From Odobenus rosmarus divergens (lineage: Eukaryota; Chordata; Mammalia; Carnivora; Odobenidae), in NCBI RefSeq assembly GCF_000321225.1, contig NW_004450459.1, forward strand, positions 2,238,236 to 2,302,235: a stretch of DNA of 64,000 nt. Direction: 5' to 3'. The translations under genes and the position numbers were made by a program. Position 1 is the first letter of the stretch; each line of letters opens with the position of its first letter. This document shows positions 10,938-22,790 of the stretch, piece after piece. The notes below the pieces were generated by a model. The model did no database searches and was not told the DNA's origin. It saw only the letters and a program-made list of their open reading frames with translations.

Positions 10938-11039
10938 TGCTAAAATGCTTGGGCTCCGCTGGAGTTTATTGTAAGGGCTGTATTTCGGCTTCAGTGGTTT
11001 CCCTGCAACTCGATCCTTATGCCTTCGGCTAGAAATGTG
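10938..11039 (-). CDS. ZNF385B: ZNF385B, penultimate coding exon
   Basis: This exon is 102 bp, 34 codons, phase 0 at both ends: HISSRRHKDRVAGKPLKPK through to RSPSILA. It supplies the two zinc-binding histidines (H-x5-H) of the last U1-type C2H2 finger, whose cysteines come from the 12208-12386 exon. The acceptor is TTTTTTCAG at 11040-11048 and the donor GTAAGT is near consensus. The basic segment after the finger (HKDRVAGKPLKPKYSPYNK) is typical of the ZNF385 family. The exon is too short to stand out as an open frame; it was found by reading the protein and splice sites. Confidence 0.95.
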
Positions 11040-12207
11040 CTGAAAAAAGTTTGATGCATTAGCTGAATCTAAATGTGAGCTTTACTCCATGTAAAATGTA
11101 TTTCCTAGATAGAGGTAGCGGGTTGCTCCATTCCCAGTTCTGGGTCCACAGTTACAAGGTGGTGAGGATTAGATCACCGCGCTCTCAAAATTCAGACTTG
11201 CTCCCCACTCAGTTCTGATGCCTCTCTTCCTTTCCTTTCTCTGTAGTACTTACCCAGCTTTGCCTGTTGTTACCATCGTGACTGATGAGTCTGTCTCCCT
11301 AACCAGATTTTGGTCTTTGAAAGACAGGCTGAACATCTTGTCTTCCAGAAGTTCCTGCTCGACTGACTACAAGCTGCAGGTTGACGCTGTGCTCGCCTAG
11401 CCCAGAACCATCATATAGATTAGATACACAAGCCAGTGGTTGATGAGGGAGCAGAAGGCTAGCTGAGGACAAAGCAGAAGCTGACACCCTACACCTTCCC
11501 CACCCAATGTGATAGATGTGACATTCCTCAGGCACTCCTGGCTGCCCTAAAGGAAAAACAGGGGGTTAACTGATCGAGATCACGGTCCTACAGGACAGGA
11601 GTTTCTCTCAGTTTACAAATGTCCTAGTGATTTACAAGGAAGGAGCTTTCTTATCAATAGCCTAACTTCCAGAGACCCAGAACTCAGTTTCCGGAAGCCC
11701 TAACATCACCCTCCCCTCCATAAAATAAAGGGAGGCTGAGGCAGATGGAAATGTAAATAAAATTGAATTTCTTTTTGAACCTGAAGCCCATTGACAAGGA
11801 CGTGTGTTAGGAGGAATGTAACATTCCTCCAGGAAGCTCCCAACTGTCTTCCCGTTAGTGCCTCATTAGAGGGAAAAACAGCCTTGGCTTGACAATCAAT
11901 AACCAGGCCTCCAGTATCCTGAGAGTCTTCTTTAGCATATGACAATCCTTCTGGACACCCCCTTTGTCCTCACCTCCCCAACTCCTGAATATATAATCAG
12001 CCACGCCTCACAGCCCGGTGCAGCAGCTCATTCTGCCCAAGGGTCCTGTCCCTGGGCTTTAATAAACCACCATTTTGCAACAAAGACATCTCAAGAATTC
12101 TTTGTTGGTCATCCGCTCCAGACCTCACCCCACAGAACCTCACCTATAATCTAAAACTTCATCAGTGGTGACCCAACAACAGTGAATACTAATTCAGGAT
12201 ACGTTAC
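11040..12207 (-). other. ZNF385B: ZNF385B intron (1168 bp) holding an LTR
   Basis: The donor on the gene strand is GTAACG (12202-12207) and the acceptor is at 11040-11041. An ERV1-type LTR in antisense orientation fills about 11515-12168. Nothing recognisable remains in 11040-11515. Confidence 0.8.
11515..12168 (+). mobile_element. ERV1-type LTR, antisense to ZNF385B
   Basis: The architecture is that of a gammaretrovirus-like LTR: a TATATAA box at 11990-11996, an AATAAA signal at 12061-12066 about 70 bp further on, then a U5-like stretch ending near 12168. Directly after comes TGGTGACCCAAC, which resembles the start of a primer-binding site, so a few bases of internal sequence may remain. 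I see no retroviral genes. The left edge is approximate, set where TGTGACATTCCTCAGG begins. The strand is opposite to the gene. Confidence 0.65.
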
Positions 12208-12386
12208 CTGCTTGAGCTGAATTTCTGAATTAACATGAACATCACAGATTTCACAATGAAATGTCTTGTTCTGTAGTCCTGAGCCCTTACTGCCATTCTG
12301 CATCTTTAACCTTGATCCAGGTCTAGGATAGGACTTAATTGGACCAGCCCCATTACGAGCTTCAACCATGGTCTTGTGTTTAGATC
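12208..12386 (-). CDS. ZNF385B: ZNF385B, internal exon joining fingers 3 and 4
   Basis: This 179-bp exon completes a split Gly codon and encodes GSKHKTMVEARNGAG through NSEIQLKQ. It supplies the second histidine of finger 3 (SKHK), a Gly/Pro/basic linker (GPIKSYPRPGSRLK), and the cysteine half of finger 4 (FHCEICDVHVNSEIQ, C-x2-C). With the next exon the spacing is C-x2-C-x12-H-x5-H, the U1/matrin-like C2H2 pattern. The acceptor is TCTTTCTGTCTTAG and the donor CAG|GTAACG. The open frame continues past the acceptor, so the apparent ATG at 12405 is intronic and not a start. Confidence 0.96.
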
Positions 12387-13253
12387 CTAAGACAGAAAGA
12401 GACATACATTAACTAAGTAGCTATTTAAGAAGTGAATAGATACATGAATAGCTCTCTGTTTTCTTATCTTTGAGAAGTTTATCTTCAGGCTGAATTTCTC
12501 ATTGCTTTTTAAAAAAATAATCATTTTAATGCTGATTATAAACACTTTATTTATTAGAAACAATGACGTTGATTATTCAACACATTTTTGTGGTAAAAAA
12601 TGGGAAAACATGAGTATATTATGGAGAAAATATGGAAAATATAGAGAAGCATAAGAAAGATTACCCTATATTTTCACCACTCAGAGATAATCGCTGTTAT
12701 CATTTTAGTTTTCTTTTTCAGGTTTTGTTTTGTTTATATGCTAAAAAATACATATATTTTCAAAATTGTGATCATACTAGTTAAATATCCTGAAAATTTC
12801 ACACAGCAAATCATATGCTTTTTTTTAATAGTTACATTTTAATGACTGAGTACTATATTCTCTCATGTTGGGTTACTCTAATGCATTCGACGTTTCTCTA
12901 CTGAGGGACTTTTAAATTGTTTCTCTTTTTTTCTAAGTGTGTTGCAGTGAACATTGTGCATAGATATTTGTCTTCATCTCTGTCACTTCATCGTAATGAG
13001 TTTTGGGAAATATTAGATGCTTTTGAGAAGATAAAGAACAGAGTAAGTTTTATCTCCAATTTGCTTTAAACTTTTGCCTTGCTGTTTCCAAAATTATTAT
13101 ACCCTACTTTTCTTAAAATCATTCCTTTGAGTCAAAAAAGCAGAGAAGACATGGAACAAACCTAACGTCTGAACAACAAAGGATACGGTATTCTGCTGGG
13201 GAAAGTTGGGTTTTGTTATAAACATGATTTAAATTCAAATGATAGCTGCTAAC
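12387..13253 (-). other. ZNF385B: ZNF385B intron (867 bp) with an L1M fragment
   Basis: Most of 12480-13050 resembles an ancient L1M 3' region in reverse complement, with ACCACTCAGAGATAATCGCTG and GTTGCAGTGAACATTGTGCA. No exon-like sequence was seen in the rest. The repeat assignment is tentative. Confidence 0.6.
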
Positions 13254-13499
13254 CTGTGTTGTGTGCCTCTAGCTGTGACAGGGAGTTCACAGCCACTTTG
13301 CATAGTGAACAATACAGTAATTTTTTGGCTTTTTCTTCTTCTGATTCAGAAACAGTACCAGGAGCTCCGTTTGTGCTCTTCGAGGGAGAAGCGGCTGCCC
13401 CAGGTGGCAAGGGTGCTGTGCCAGATTTGAGGAGATAGGAGCCCCCTTCGGAGCCTGATGGCTGACTGCAACTGTTGACTTTTAGCTTCCCTTTATCTT
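13254..13499 (-). CDS. ZNF385B: ZNF385B, exon with linker and finger 3
   Basis: This 246-bp exon starts with the last two bases of a split Glu codon and ends with the first base of a split Gly codon, which fits both neighbours. It encodes an acidic and Ser/Pro-rich linker (DKGKLKVNSCSQPS through KSTNGAPGT), a short acidic-basic EEEKAKK segment, and most of finger 3 (LYCSLCKVAVNSLSQLEAHNTG). The two cysteines and the first histidine of C-x2-C-x12-H are present; the second histidine is in the next exon. The acceptor is a good TCTCTCTTAG. The donor is CAG|GTTAGC, weak at +3 to +6. The apparent ATG at 13665 is intronic. Confidence 0.95.
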
Positions 13500-14064
13500 C
13501 TAAGAGAGACGCAGAGAGATCATATTGAAGCTTCATGTACCGTATCAACACATGGAAAATTGACATAGAGGAATTACACATAGAAAATGGATTTCCGTAT
13601 ATAGTTTTACTCTCCAGCACAGATTTTAGTTCATTGAACTTGATTGAAAAAGAACTCCATGCCATCAGTTTCCAATATCAGTTCACCCCTAGATTATGAT
13701 GACTTATGAAAAATGACTTTTTTTCTCCCACTGGTGGCAGGTAACTTTCTGAGATCTTTGAGTTGTAAATTATGTTCCAGGGAAGTTTTTCATGTATAGG
13801 AAAACCAACTTCTTTCCAATACGAGTACATGATATGATGGTAATGTGAAATAAGTCATTCGTCAATGGTGGTTTCATTTGACTATTCATGCTTTCATTAT
13901 GACATGGACATGAAATTAAAATTCAATTTTTATACCAAGTTAGCATTTTAACTTTGAGGTACTGGGGTAGAGGTGAGGGAAGAAGCATGGTTAATTTGGG
14001 CTATGGTCAGTTAAGTTTTTGCTGCTCTTTGAATGGCAAAGCAATTTATCTAAAATACAAGATG

Positions 14065-14267
14065 TGGGTGCCTGGGTGACTCAGTCGTTAAGCATCTGCC
14101 TTAGGCTCAGGTCACGATCCCAGGGTCCTGGGATCAAGTCCCACATTGGGCTCCCTGTTTGGCAGGGCGCCTGCTTCTCCCTCTCCCACTCCCCCTGCTT
14201 GTGTTCCTGCTCCTGCTGTGTCTCTCTCTGTCAAATAAATTAAATAAATAAATAAATAAATAAAAAT
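14065..14267 (+). mobile_element. CAN-type SINE, plus orientation
   Basis: The copy is full length, from GTGCCTGGGTGACTCAGT through the CTCCCTGTTTGGCAGGG body to a TCTCTGTCAAATAAAT tail. The target-site duplication AAAATACAAGATG flanks both ends. It is antisense to the host gene. Confidence 0.95.
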
Positions 14268-14322
14268 ACAAGATGCAAAGATTTCATTCATTATACTATG
14301 ACTACCAGTCTAAATTATAAGT

Positions 14323-14430
14323 TTTTTGTTTTTTTTTTTTAAGTAAACTCTACCCCCAACATGGGGCTCAAACTCATGACCCTGAGCTCAAGAGTCACAT
14401 GTTCTACCGGTTGAGCCAGCCAGGTGCCCT
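14323..14430 (-). mobile_element. Short older CAN-type SINE
   Basis: A poly-T run and AAGTAAACTCTACCCCCAAC lead to GAGCCAGCCAGGTGCCC. The copy is about 110 bp and lacks the CT-rich region. Flanks AAATTATAAGTTTT and AAATCTTAAGTTTT look like a degraded target-site duplication. Confidence 0.88.
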
Positions 14431-15584
14431 AAAATCTTAAGTTTTAAGTAATGACGTTAACCATAAGCACAATATGAGGATTAGCCAAATCATGTATAGA
14501 CATCTTGGCATTTTGATCATGTAGCTACTAAATGTTCTAATTCTCAAGGCCCATGCTGCAAGCTATAAGGAGGCTCAGAGTGACTTTAACAGAATTTCAC
14601 TCTTCAGGGTCCATTTGCTATTCAAGACAGGTTCTGTTCAGTGGCTCCTTTGGGAAAGAAACTGGAACTTCTTAGGCAACAGCCTAATCCATCACACATT
14701 TAAGCTGAGTAGAGCTGGTGCTCTCAGAAAATGTCTATTGATGTGCTGATGAAGTCTTATTAAGAGGGGAAGGAAATTAAAATTGAAAACTTATTTGTTA
14801 ATTGTCCTAGCTAATTTGGAACTGTGTACCATGGGCCTGGATCACCAAAAGGGAAGGAGTGACTGGAGGAACTGCAACGCGATAGTGTGTGTCTGTTCTG
14901 CAGATGGGGTGAAGCCAAAGGTTTCATATGCATCAAAAATAATGGGAGATCATATTTCTACCTGTTTGATTTTGGGATCAACAGTTGATTTCCATCCCTT
15001 TTCCTGCATTGGATCCATCCAGGTCAAGACTAGCGGAGATTCTATAGATGAATTCCAGATCTGGATGGTGTTTGGAATAAATAAATGCTCAGATTCTTTT
15101 CTTATCCGTGGGTTTCACAATTTATATTCCTTTTCAGCAAGTTTATTAAAACTTCAGGATGCCATGAAGTATGATGGAAAAGGTCTTAGACTCTTACTAA
15201 ACTGACTTCCATAGTATGAGAGAAGGAAATAAAATCAATCTTCTTAAATGGTAACAGTAAGTAAATTAGATTGAAGATTATTTCAGGCTTGGAACTATCT
15301 CATCTATAAGGATCCCTCAGAGTGATTTTACAATATTATAGAACTCACAAAGCAGTGAAATCATTCAGTAATCTTAACATTTGCACCTACAGAATTACTC
15401 AGTTTCTTGTGATGGAACCTCAAGTTGTTGCAGAGCAAAATCTTTACTTCAAGCATTTCATAAGATATTTCATATAAATTTCACCTAAAGAATCTGACCT
15501 GTTTTAGTCATTTACTCATTTTCTTTCTTATTCGTATTTATTTTATTGTCCCTTATATTGATCTCCCTCATATACTCTTATTTA

Positions 15585-15785
15585 TATAGAATGTTACAAT
15601 TTACAAAGTGCCATCACTTACATTATCTTATTATTATCTGTCACAACAAACTTGTGAAATAGGTTAAGGCTGAAAATAATTATTCCCATCTCAAAGATGA
15701 GAAAACTCAGGCTCATCAAAATTGAATAATGTCCCACAGATTAGCAGGTGGTATAAATGAGCATGACGTTTGCTCTAACTATTCA
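15585..15785 (+). repeat. MIR element
   Basis: The core ATTCCCATCTCAAAGATGAG, followed by AAAACTCAGGCTC, matches the MIR core. Upstream, TTACATTATCTTATTATTATC and ACAAACTTGTGAAATAGGT are also in the right order. Confidence 0.7.
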
Positions 15786-16039
15786 CTGGGTAGTGTATTC
15801 ATCTTCCTGCACAAAGGGTGGACTTCATGTGGCATTAACATCATAAAAGGCATACAGTGGTCACTGGAGATGTGACAAAGCTGTTGCTTTCTTTCGTTTT
15901 AAAGCATATTTGCCTTCAATGAAAATATCTAGCCTATTCAACAATCATCTGATTCAGAGAAGATGGACAGAATTATCTTTTTTCTCTATTCCTATTTCTT
16001 TAAGAAAAATTAAACAGATTTCCTTTCCATATCTCCTTT

Positions 16040-16370
16040 TCAAAAGAGGTCATTTATTCATTAACAAATGAATATTAACAAAATGCTAATTGCTGACAAT
16101 GTGCTAAACACTGAAGAGAATAGTAAATAAAGTAGGTATAGACTGAGAAAATAGAAGTTTAGCAGGGAAAATGAGATAATCACTCAGAGATCTCTCATTT
16201 ATGACAGAAACGGGTAAGAGGCATGGGAGCATGGAGCAGGAAATGATTTCTTCTGGTTAGGAAGAGAGAGACATTCTTCATAAAAGAAGTGATATTTTGG
16301 CCAGGTTTTGAAGGTCAGATTTAGACAAGCATAGGATGAGGTGAGAAGGAACAGGAAGTGAATGGTTAGA
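16040..16370 (+). repeat. L2 LINE 3' fragment
   Basis: CATTTATTCATTAACAAATG, a CTGACAATGTGCTAAACACTG stretch, and later GGCCAGGTTTTGAAGGTCAG resemble L2 3' sequence (Cys/His-free noncoding end). It is diverged and edges are approximate. Confidence 0.5.
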
Positions 16371-17679
16371 GGTGGAAACATGAGGAAATGCTTAGGTGTT
16401 GGAAAGCTTGGCGTTTGCTTGCTTAATACCTGCTAGCTCAGCACAGATGATGGCAACAGGTGTAACGAGAGATATTATTATAAAGGTGAGTTGAATCAGA
16501 AGGTAGAGGAAATCTTAAAACTTGTAAAATGGATACTAAGGGAGGCCATTTTCCTTTAAAACTATTAAGAGATATGGTATGTTTACATAAGTCATGTTTT
16601 ACTTTTTATCCTCTAGATAGGCCAGAGTCTTAAGCTTTGTGAATACAGGGACAAATTTTGACCCTGAAAATGTGTAAATGGTCCCATCATATTTAGGAAA
16701 TTCTGCCATTGGATTGATACTAGTTAGTCAATAAAGCAGATCCTAAAATCATCAATGCAATATTATATTTAAACTTTGGCATTCTTTCTGGATGTACAAA
16801 TTCATAAGCTTCAAGGCTTAATTTTGTTATTTCTCATTTTAATGGCTTTATATTTTTATCAAAATCCATTCTGTTATTTTTCTTTTCTCGTTGGCATTTT
16901 TTAAAGCCTCCTTATTTTGTGTATTTGAAAGTTTAATGAATGTACTGTTTACTTCTGTTTCTTTTAATAAAGATGCATGTCATCTGGAACTTCTTCTGGT
17001 TAATGTGAATTCCATTTTCAAGTAGTCCCTCACCTAGTGTTAATTAGCAGGTCTTCTGTCTTCATTATTTTCTGATTACTCAAACGCCTTTTTTTAGGTT
17101 TTATCCTACAAGACTTTGACGCAAAATTTGCTTAGCTACATCAGAATTGTCCTTTGTAACAAATATCTGTAATTTATGCATCCAAGCGAATTTAATTCTT
17201 CAAAGTAGCTGTCGTGGAAGGTTCCACATTGATTTACTTATTTCCCAAAGTTCTAAGCATTTTGAAAACCTCCCATTTTGGAACTGTTTTCATATCTAGT
17301 TGATAAACTATGTGAAAGAAATCAGTCTTCAATATTTATTCGTCACAGTTATTTTTTACTCCAAAACTTTACTCAGATTAACCCACCTGTTCATCAAACT
17401 TTGCGCTATATTACTCAAAACACAGCTTCAGAGGACAAATAAGCTAACACAGAAGATGAAAAGAACATGCCAGGAGTTCTGGAAGCAGTTTCCAGAAACT
17501 AATCCTGTTGGTAACTAGAAGGCTCATATCCATATATAGGTCTTAATTTAAAAAAAAATCAAAATAATATTATAACTACATTGTAGATCTTATGTTTCGA
17601 AGTAGAACTTTGGAACCTAAAATCCAATTTTTATGATTCCACTTACAAGGTTACTCTCCAGTTTAATGTTACTAATGTA

Positions 17680-18260
17680 AGTTTTTTCTAACCAGGTTTT
17701 AATGATTTAATAACATACATATTTTATATAATAAACTTATGTTCAATGTAGAAAATAAAGTCATACAAAAAACTTTTAAAAATCACCCATGATTCCATCA
17801 CCTAAAATAAACTTTTTCTGTAAAGCACCAGATGGTAAAAATACATTAAGCTTTTGTAGGCCATACTGTTTCTGTTGCAACTACTAAGCTTTTGCTATTA
17901 TAGCAGGAAAGCAGCCACCAGCATGGTTGCGATCTAATAAAACGTTATTTACAAAAATAGGCAGCAGGCTAGCTTTAGCCCACACAGGTAGTAGTCTGTC
18001 AACACTTGACCTAGATTATTATAATGATAACTGCTACTTCATACTATTTACACAATAATATATGTGAATAGACAGAAACATGAGGTCACTAACATTTTTC
18101 AATTAGCAATAAATCAAGAATATCTTTCCATGTCAGTAAATGTAGAGTTGGATCATGATTTATAACAAATGATATTTACTTATATGGAGGTACTATAATT
18201 TATTCAACTAATCTTCTTTGATATTTGGGTTATTTCTGTTTTGCACTTTTACCATGTTAA
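17680..18260 (-). mobile_element. L1M fragment with a nested hAT element
   Basis: The flanks (17680-17805 and 18015-18260) resemble an old L1M 3' region in reverse complement, for example ATCTTTCCATGTCAGTAAAT. Between them lies the hAT fragment listed at 17805-18010, inserted into the L1. Confidence 0.5.
17805..18010 (+). mobile_element. hAT-type DNA transposon fragment
   Basis: The phrases CTTTTTCTGTAAAGCACCAG, TTTTGTAGGCCATACTGTTTC and AACGTTATTTACAAAAATAG, then TTTAGCCCACACAGG, match a well-known mammalian hAT-Charlie consensus (the one with GGGCCAGATAGTAAATATTT). Subfamily is not assigned. Confidence 0.75.
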
Positions 18261-19319
18261 ATAGATACAGAATGGGAGTTTGGTTGCCTCAGAATGAAGG
18301 ATGCAAGCCCAAACTGAAAGCAATTGGCCATCAAGTATCTCAGCATCTTAGAGTAAGTCCCCAAGGAACCCCCCCGAGACAAACGTGTAGCATTTCTAAG
18401 AGGTAGTAGAACTTATCTTGCTACCAACATCTTTTCATGCACTTCTCTAGCCTATCTAAGGATCAGAGGACTCACTGGCATCATGAGCTTCTGTCCTGGT
18501 TGGATGCTTCTGAATCTAGCCAAAGTAGTAAAACCAGAAGTGCATGTAAGAAGGGACACTGGCATTTCATTTCCCAGTCTGACAACTTCTGATCTTAGTC
18601 ATCTGCCCCTCGTACCAGGTGAAGTAGGGGAAAGGAAAGCTGGGGATAGACGAGCTAGACTAAGACAGGTCAGAAGTTGAAGGACCTGTAATCTCAGTTT
18701 GGCATGTCAAGGTTGAACAAGTTTTCTTTGGGTCAATAGGACATCTTGAAAGGCAGTCAGGCTTGAGCCCTGTTACTGGTAACTGAAGAGAAGGCTGATC
18801 ACCAGGACCCTGGCAGCAAGAGGCTGAGGAGTGGACTTCTCTGGTGGCGGGAGCTGTGGAAGGATTGGAAGAACCACATGAAGACTTTACACATGGTCCT
18901 CCAAAGAGAGACAGTGTCTGGACACCTGCCACGCAGAGGGCATCAATGACTGTCATTAAGTACAAAAACATTTGCCGTTTCTTCTCTAATTTCCCCCCCA
19001 TCCCTAACAATTGGAAAGGGCAAGCACTAGAGATCATAGGATGGGGAAGAAGGGAAGAACAGACTATGCACCTTCTCGTGGTCCAGCCTAGGCCAGGAAG
19101 AAGGCAGTGTTCAGTTGGATAAGAGCCTAAAGTTTCAATAAGACCAGACTTTCTGTTATCTGATGTCTCTGAGGAATGAGAAAGTACATAAAGTTTAATG
19201 AATTTATACATATGCATGCATTTGTTGAAACAGAAGATATAAGACATGTAGGAAATACAAGATGCAAGATACTGATACATAAGATAAAAGGCTATAGATG
19301 TTTCCACCATCCTAGAGGG

Positions 19320-20060
19320 CTCCCCTGAACCTCCAATCAGTTGATACTCCCTCTCCCTCCAAGGTAACCACCTTCCTCATCTCTATCAACTTAGATCAGT
19401 TTTGCCCATTTTTGAACTTCATAGAAGTGTAATCACACAACATGTACTCTTTTGTGTATGGCTTCTTTCACTCAACATTATGTCTATAAGATTCATCCAT
19501 GTTGCTGTACATAGAACTTCATTTCTAAGAGCTGAAGAGTATTCCATTGTATGACTATGCCACCACTTATTTACTATTGATAAACATTTGGAATATTTTC
19601 AGTTTTGGGCTATTTTGAATAATGCTATTATAAACATTCTTATATGTATTTTTGGTAGACATAAATACTCATTTATGGTCAATGTATATGCATGGGAGTG
19701 GAATTGCTGGGCCATTAGATATATAGATCTATCTATCTATCATCTATCTCTATCGAGCTTTAGTAGATTCTAAAGACAGTTTTCCAAAATCCTTGTGATT
19801 TATATTCCTACCAGCAGTGTGTGAGAATTCCAGCTGTTGTACCCCCTCCCCAACACATGGTATCAGTACTATCAGTCCTCTTGGGTTTAACCATTCAGGT
19901 GGAGCTGTGGTGGTGTCTCACTGAGGTTTTCGTTTGTATTTCCCTACTGACTAATGGTATTGAACACCTTTCTCTATTTGTATTGGCCAGTTATATACCT
20001 TCTTTTGTGAAGTGCTTGGTCAAATCTTTTGTTGTTGTTGTTGTTGTTTTTTAACTTGAG
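19320..20060 (-). mobile_element. Old LINE-1 3' region
   Basis: Read in reverse complement, this is L1 ORF2 end and 3' UTR of an ancient family. Landmarks are TGTATGGCTTCTTTCACTCA, AGAGTATTCCATTGTATG, GGAGTGGAATTGCTGGGCC and CTACCAGCAGTGTGTGAGA. A TATC microsatellite at about 19724-19757 sits inside it. Confidence 0.75.
19724..19757. repeat. TATC tetranucleotide microsatellite
   Basis: Imperfect ATCT/TATC units occur in the old L1 fragment. The tract is short and impure. Confidence 0.8.
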
Positions 20061-21055
20061 AAAAGTGCTCAGGAAACCAAGGCCACAACTTTAACAGAAT
20101 TGTTCTTTGTGCTTTCTGAGGTCACTGAAATATACTGCTTGTCACTTCTTTGTACAATTAAATTTTCCTTTTTATATTTAATATTTCGCTAAAAAGAATT
20201 AGCAACAGAGGCATGCAGGGAAAGGACGGCTGGTCATATTCTTTCCTGTATTCACGAGTACCTTGTCTGGCATCTCATTTGTATTCCAAAAAACAAAGCA
20301 ACGCCTCATTACTGCTTACCACTCATTAAACCAAGTTAGCGCACTTTGATAAGGAATTCTGAAATCATTCTCCTCTGTTTTATCTTCCCACTTTCTAAAT
20401 AATGAGAAATTAATGGGTGTCAGTCACAGTACATATTTCCTTACTAGTTGTGCAGTCTTGTGAGAAGTGAAGCTAAAAAGCCCATGGGGTTCTGTATCAG
20501 ACCAAAAAAAACCCCCAAAAAACAAAAAACCCAACCCCCTAAAACACTGCAAACCTGTATGCTTGTTGATTGGTGTGCTGTGGAAGACTTCCTAACCCTT
20601 TGCTTCATTTGTCCCTTCCTTATCTACACACTTGACCCAGTAAAAGTGACGGAAACCACCAACTGATGACAGATATTTTAAAGTTTAAAGTGGAATTGCA
20701 TTCAGACAGTTAATGGACTTGGGCGGGGGGAAAGGCAACAGCACGCAAGCTGCAAGATGAATAAGCCAATTTGGTACCTTGGCGTTCTTTGCAAAACAAA
20801 ATGTAATAAGAGATGTACAGATGTATAGAGCATCACTCTATTGGTGGATGCACAAAGAAAGGGGCATTCATTTCTAGTATTAACAGGTCTGCCCCTGTCT
20901 AAAGGAGCAGGAAGAAAAGACCAACATTGCAGATAATGATCAGATACAACAGTCAGTTACCCCCTTTTATTTATTAGATGTTTTCCTGAAAGGTATGTGC
21001 AAAAAGATCTTGGAAAATTTGGTAATAATTTGAATGCACTATTTAAAAGAGTTTT

Positions 21056-21310
21056 GTTTTTTTTTTCAAATTTAAATTTTACTTAGTTAACATACAGTGC
21101 AATATTGGTTTCTGGAGTAGAATTCAGTGAGTCATCACTTACAAACAACACCCAGTGCTCATCACAACAAGTGCCCTCCTTAATCCCCATCACCCATCTA
21201 GCTCATCCCCCACCTGCCTCCCTCTATCAACCCTCAGTTTGTTGTCTATTGTTAACAGTCTCTTATGGTTTGTTTTCCTCTCTCCTTTTCTTTTTTTTTT
21301 AAGAGTTTTT
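21056..21310 (-). mobile_element. Carnivoran LINE-1 3' UTR fragment
   Basis: In plus reading, TTTAAATTTTACTTAGTTAACATACAGTGCAATATT and CACCCAGTGCTCATCACA, then CTCAGTTTGTTGTCTATTG and TCTTATGGTTTG, match the reverse complement of the older carnivoran L1 3' UTR. The same landmarks occur at 62545-62800. The copy is severely 5'-truncated. Confidence 0.85.
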
Positions 21311-21639
21311 TTTTTTTTTTGAAAGAATGGCTCTCTTGGCAATGCAATAACCATATATCATTATTTTAAAATTTTATAATCTTACAGATTAGATTTGCTT
21401 AAATTAGAAACATATATAGTGAAAACTTATATACCTGAAGAACAGGTCAATAAATCTGACAAACAAAGGGGGAAAAAGTGATTCTATAAGGGGAATAAAC
21501 ACAGCCAGTCAGCTTCCCCACTTCTTAAAGTTCCCTACCTTCTTCTTAAGTTCCCTACCAATATCACCAACCTCTCATTAGCAAATGTCTAGTGTCCTGT
21601 TTCTCACAGAAATGAGGAAGCTGGATGTGTTTGTCCCTG

Positions 21640-22790
21640 ATGTTACATTTTCTTCTGTTTGCACCTATTTTCTTTACGTCTCTGAGGAAAAGGTATATGC
21701 TTCCACCTATCTATCTTTTACATTCCTTTTCTCTTTCCTATAGTGCTGGCTACTTTCTTTCTACTGGGTTCTTTCTTTCTGTTTACAAAATGTGAAACTT
21801 CCTTGTTCCAAAAGTCATTCCCTGACTTGGTTCACTCCTGGAGGCTTCCACCTGTCTTCCCTTTGGTGCAGAACTTGAAGTGGTCGTGTGAAGTGGCTCT
21901 TCTACTTCTTTTCTTCCTCTTTATCCTTACCCTCCTGCAAAACCAATGGTGTCTCTTCAGTCTTCTCTTGTACTGAGCCCAAGTTCCTTCTTGAAATGCT
22001 CTTCCCCCTTGATGTCGACAGACACTGGCCTTGCCTGGTTCTCCTTCAACCTCTACGACAGTCCACCTCACCAGCTCCTATTCTTAGCCTGCCCCTAGTG
22101 TTGGCATTCCTCAAGATGACCGTCTTGTCCTCTTTCGGATGTGATATGGTCTAATCACTCTAATAACTTCTACCATATTGACATAGATTCCTAAATCCAT
22201 AGGTGAAATCTCTACCTTCCTCACAGGTTCAAGATTCTTTCCCCCTAATAGTCTGTGGAACATCTATTTTGGATGTTTCATGGGTATTTGAAACTCAACC
22301 TGGTACTGAATGAATGATCTCCACCTAGGAGACCTTCCAAGTAGTCCCCTTATCAATCAATGACATTACTAGTTGTACATCAGAACTGTCAGCAATAACT
22401 CTCGAATTCTTCCTCTTTTACCTTCTATGTTTAATGAATGACCTAAATTTATTGATACTACTTTCTAAATATTCCTTTTATCAGCCTCATTCACTCTTTA
22501 TCCAACAGGCATTTCTTCAGCATCTACTATGTGCCACCGCCTCATTTCAGGCTCTCATTCTCTCTAGATTACCATTGACCTTCTTTCTAGATCTTGCTAC
22601 TTCTGGGCCCCAAGCCCACCTCCTCCCTCCTTTCCTTGCCTATGCTCTCATAATCCTCTTCATATAATTATATTTTGATCTTGCATTAACTATGATTTTT
22701 TTCCACAGTTAAAATTATTACCAGGGTAGAGAGATTCTTGAGTCCTGCAACAATGTCCTAATTCATCTTTGTGTCCCATGTACAGAAAGC
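21640..22790 (-). repeat. L2-like LINE fragments, minus orientation
   Basis: Pyrimidine-rich text such as CAGCATCTACTATGTGCCACC, CTTGCCTATGCTCTCATAAT and GTGTCCCATGTACAGAAAGC resembles L2 read in reverse. The fragment is old and boundaries are uncertain. Short open frames here are not genes. Confidence 0.4.

Noticed and set aside
12387..12405. ATG start for the 84-codon frame over the finger 3/4 exon
   Set aside because: It lies upstream of a good splice acceptor, in intron; the real protein enters through the split Gly codon.
18660..19310. 216-codon open frame on the minus strand
   Set aside because: The longest gap-free frame, but it matches no protein I know, has low-complexity Ser/Cys stretches, overlaps intronic DNA, and such a length is expected by chance in 64 kb.
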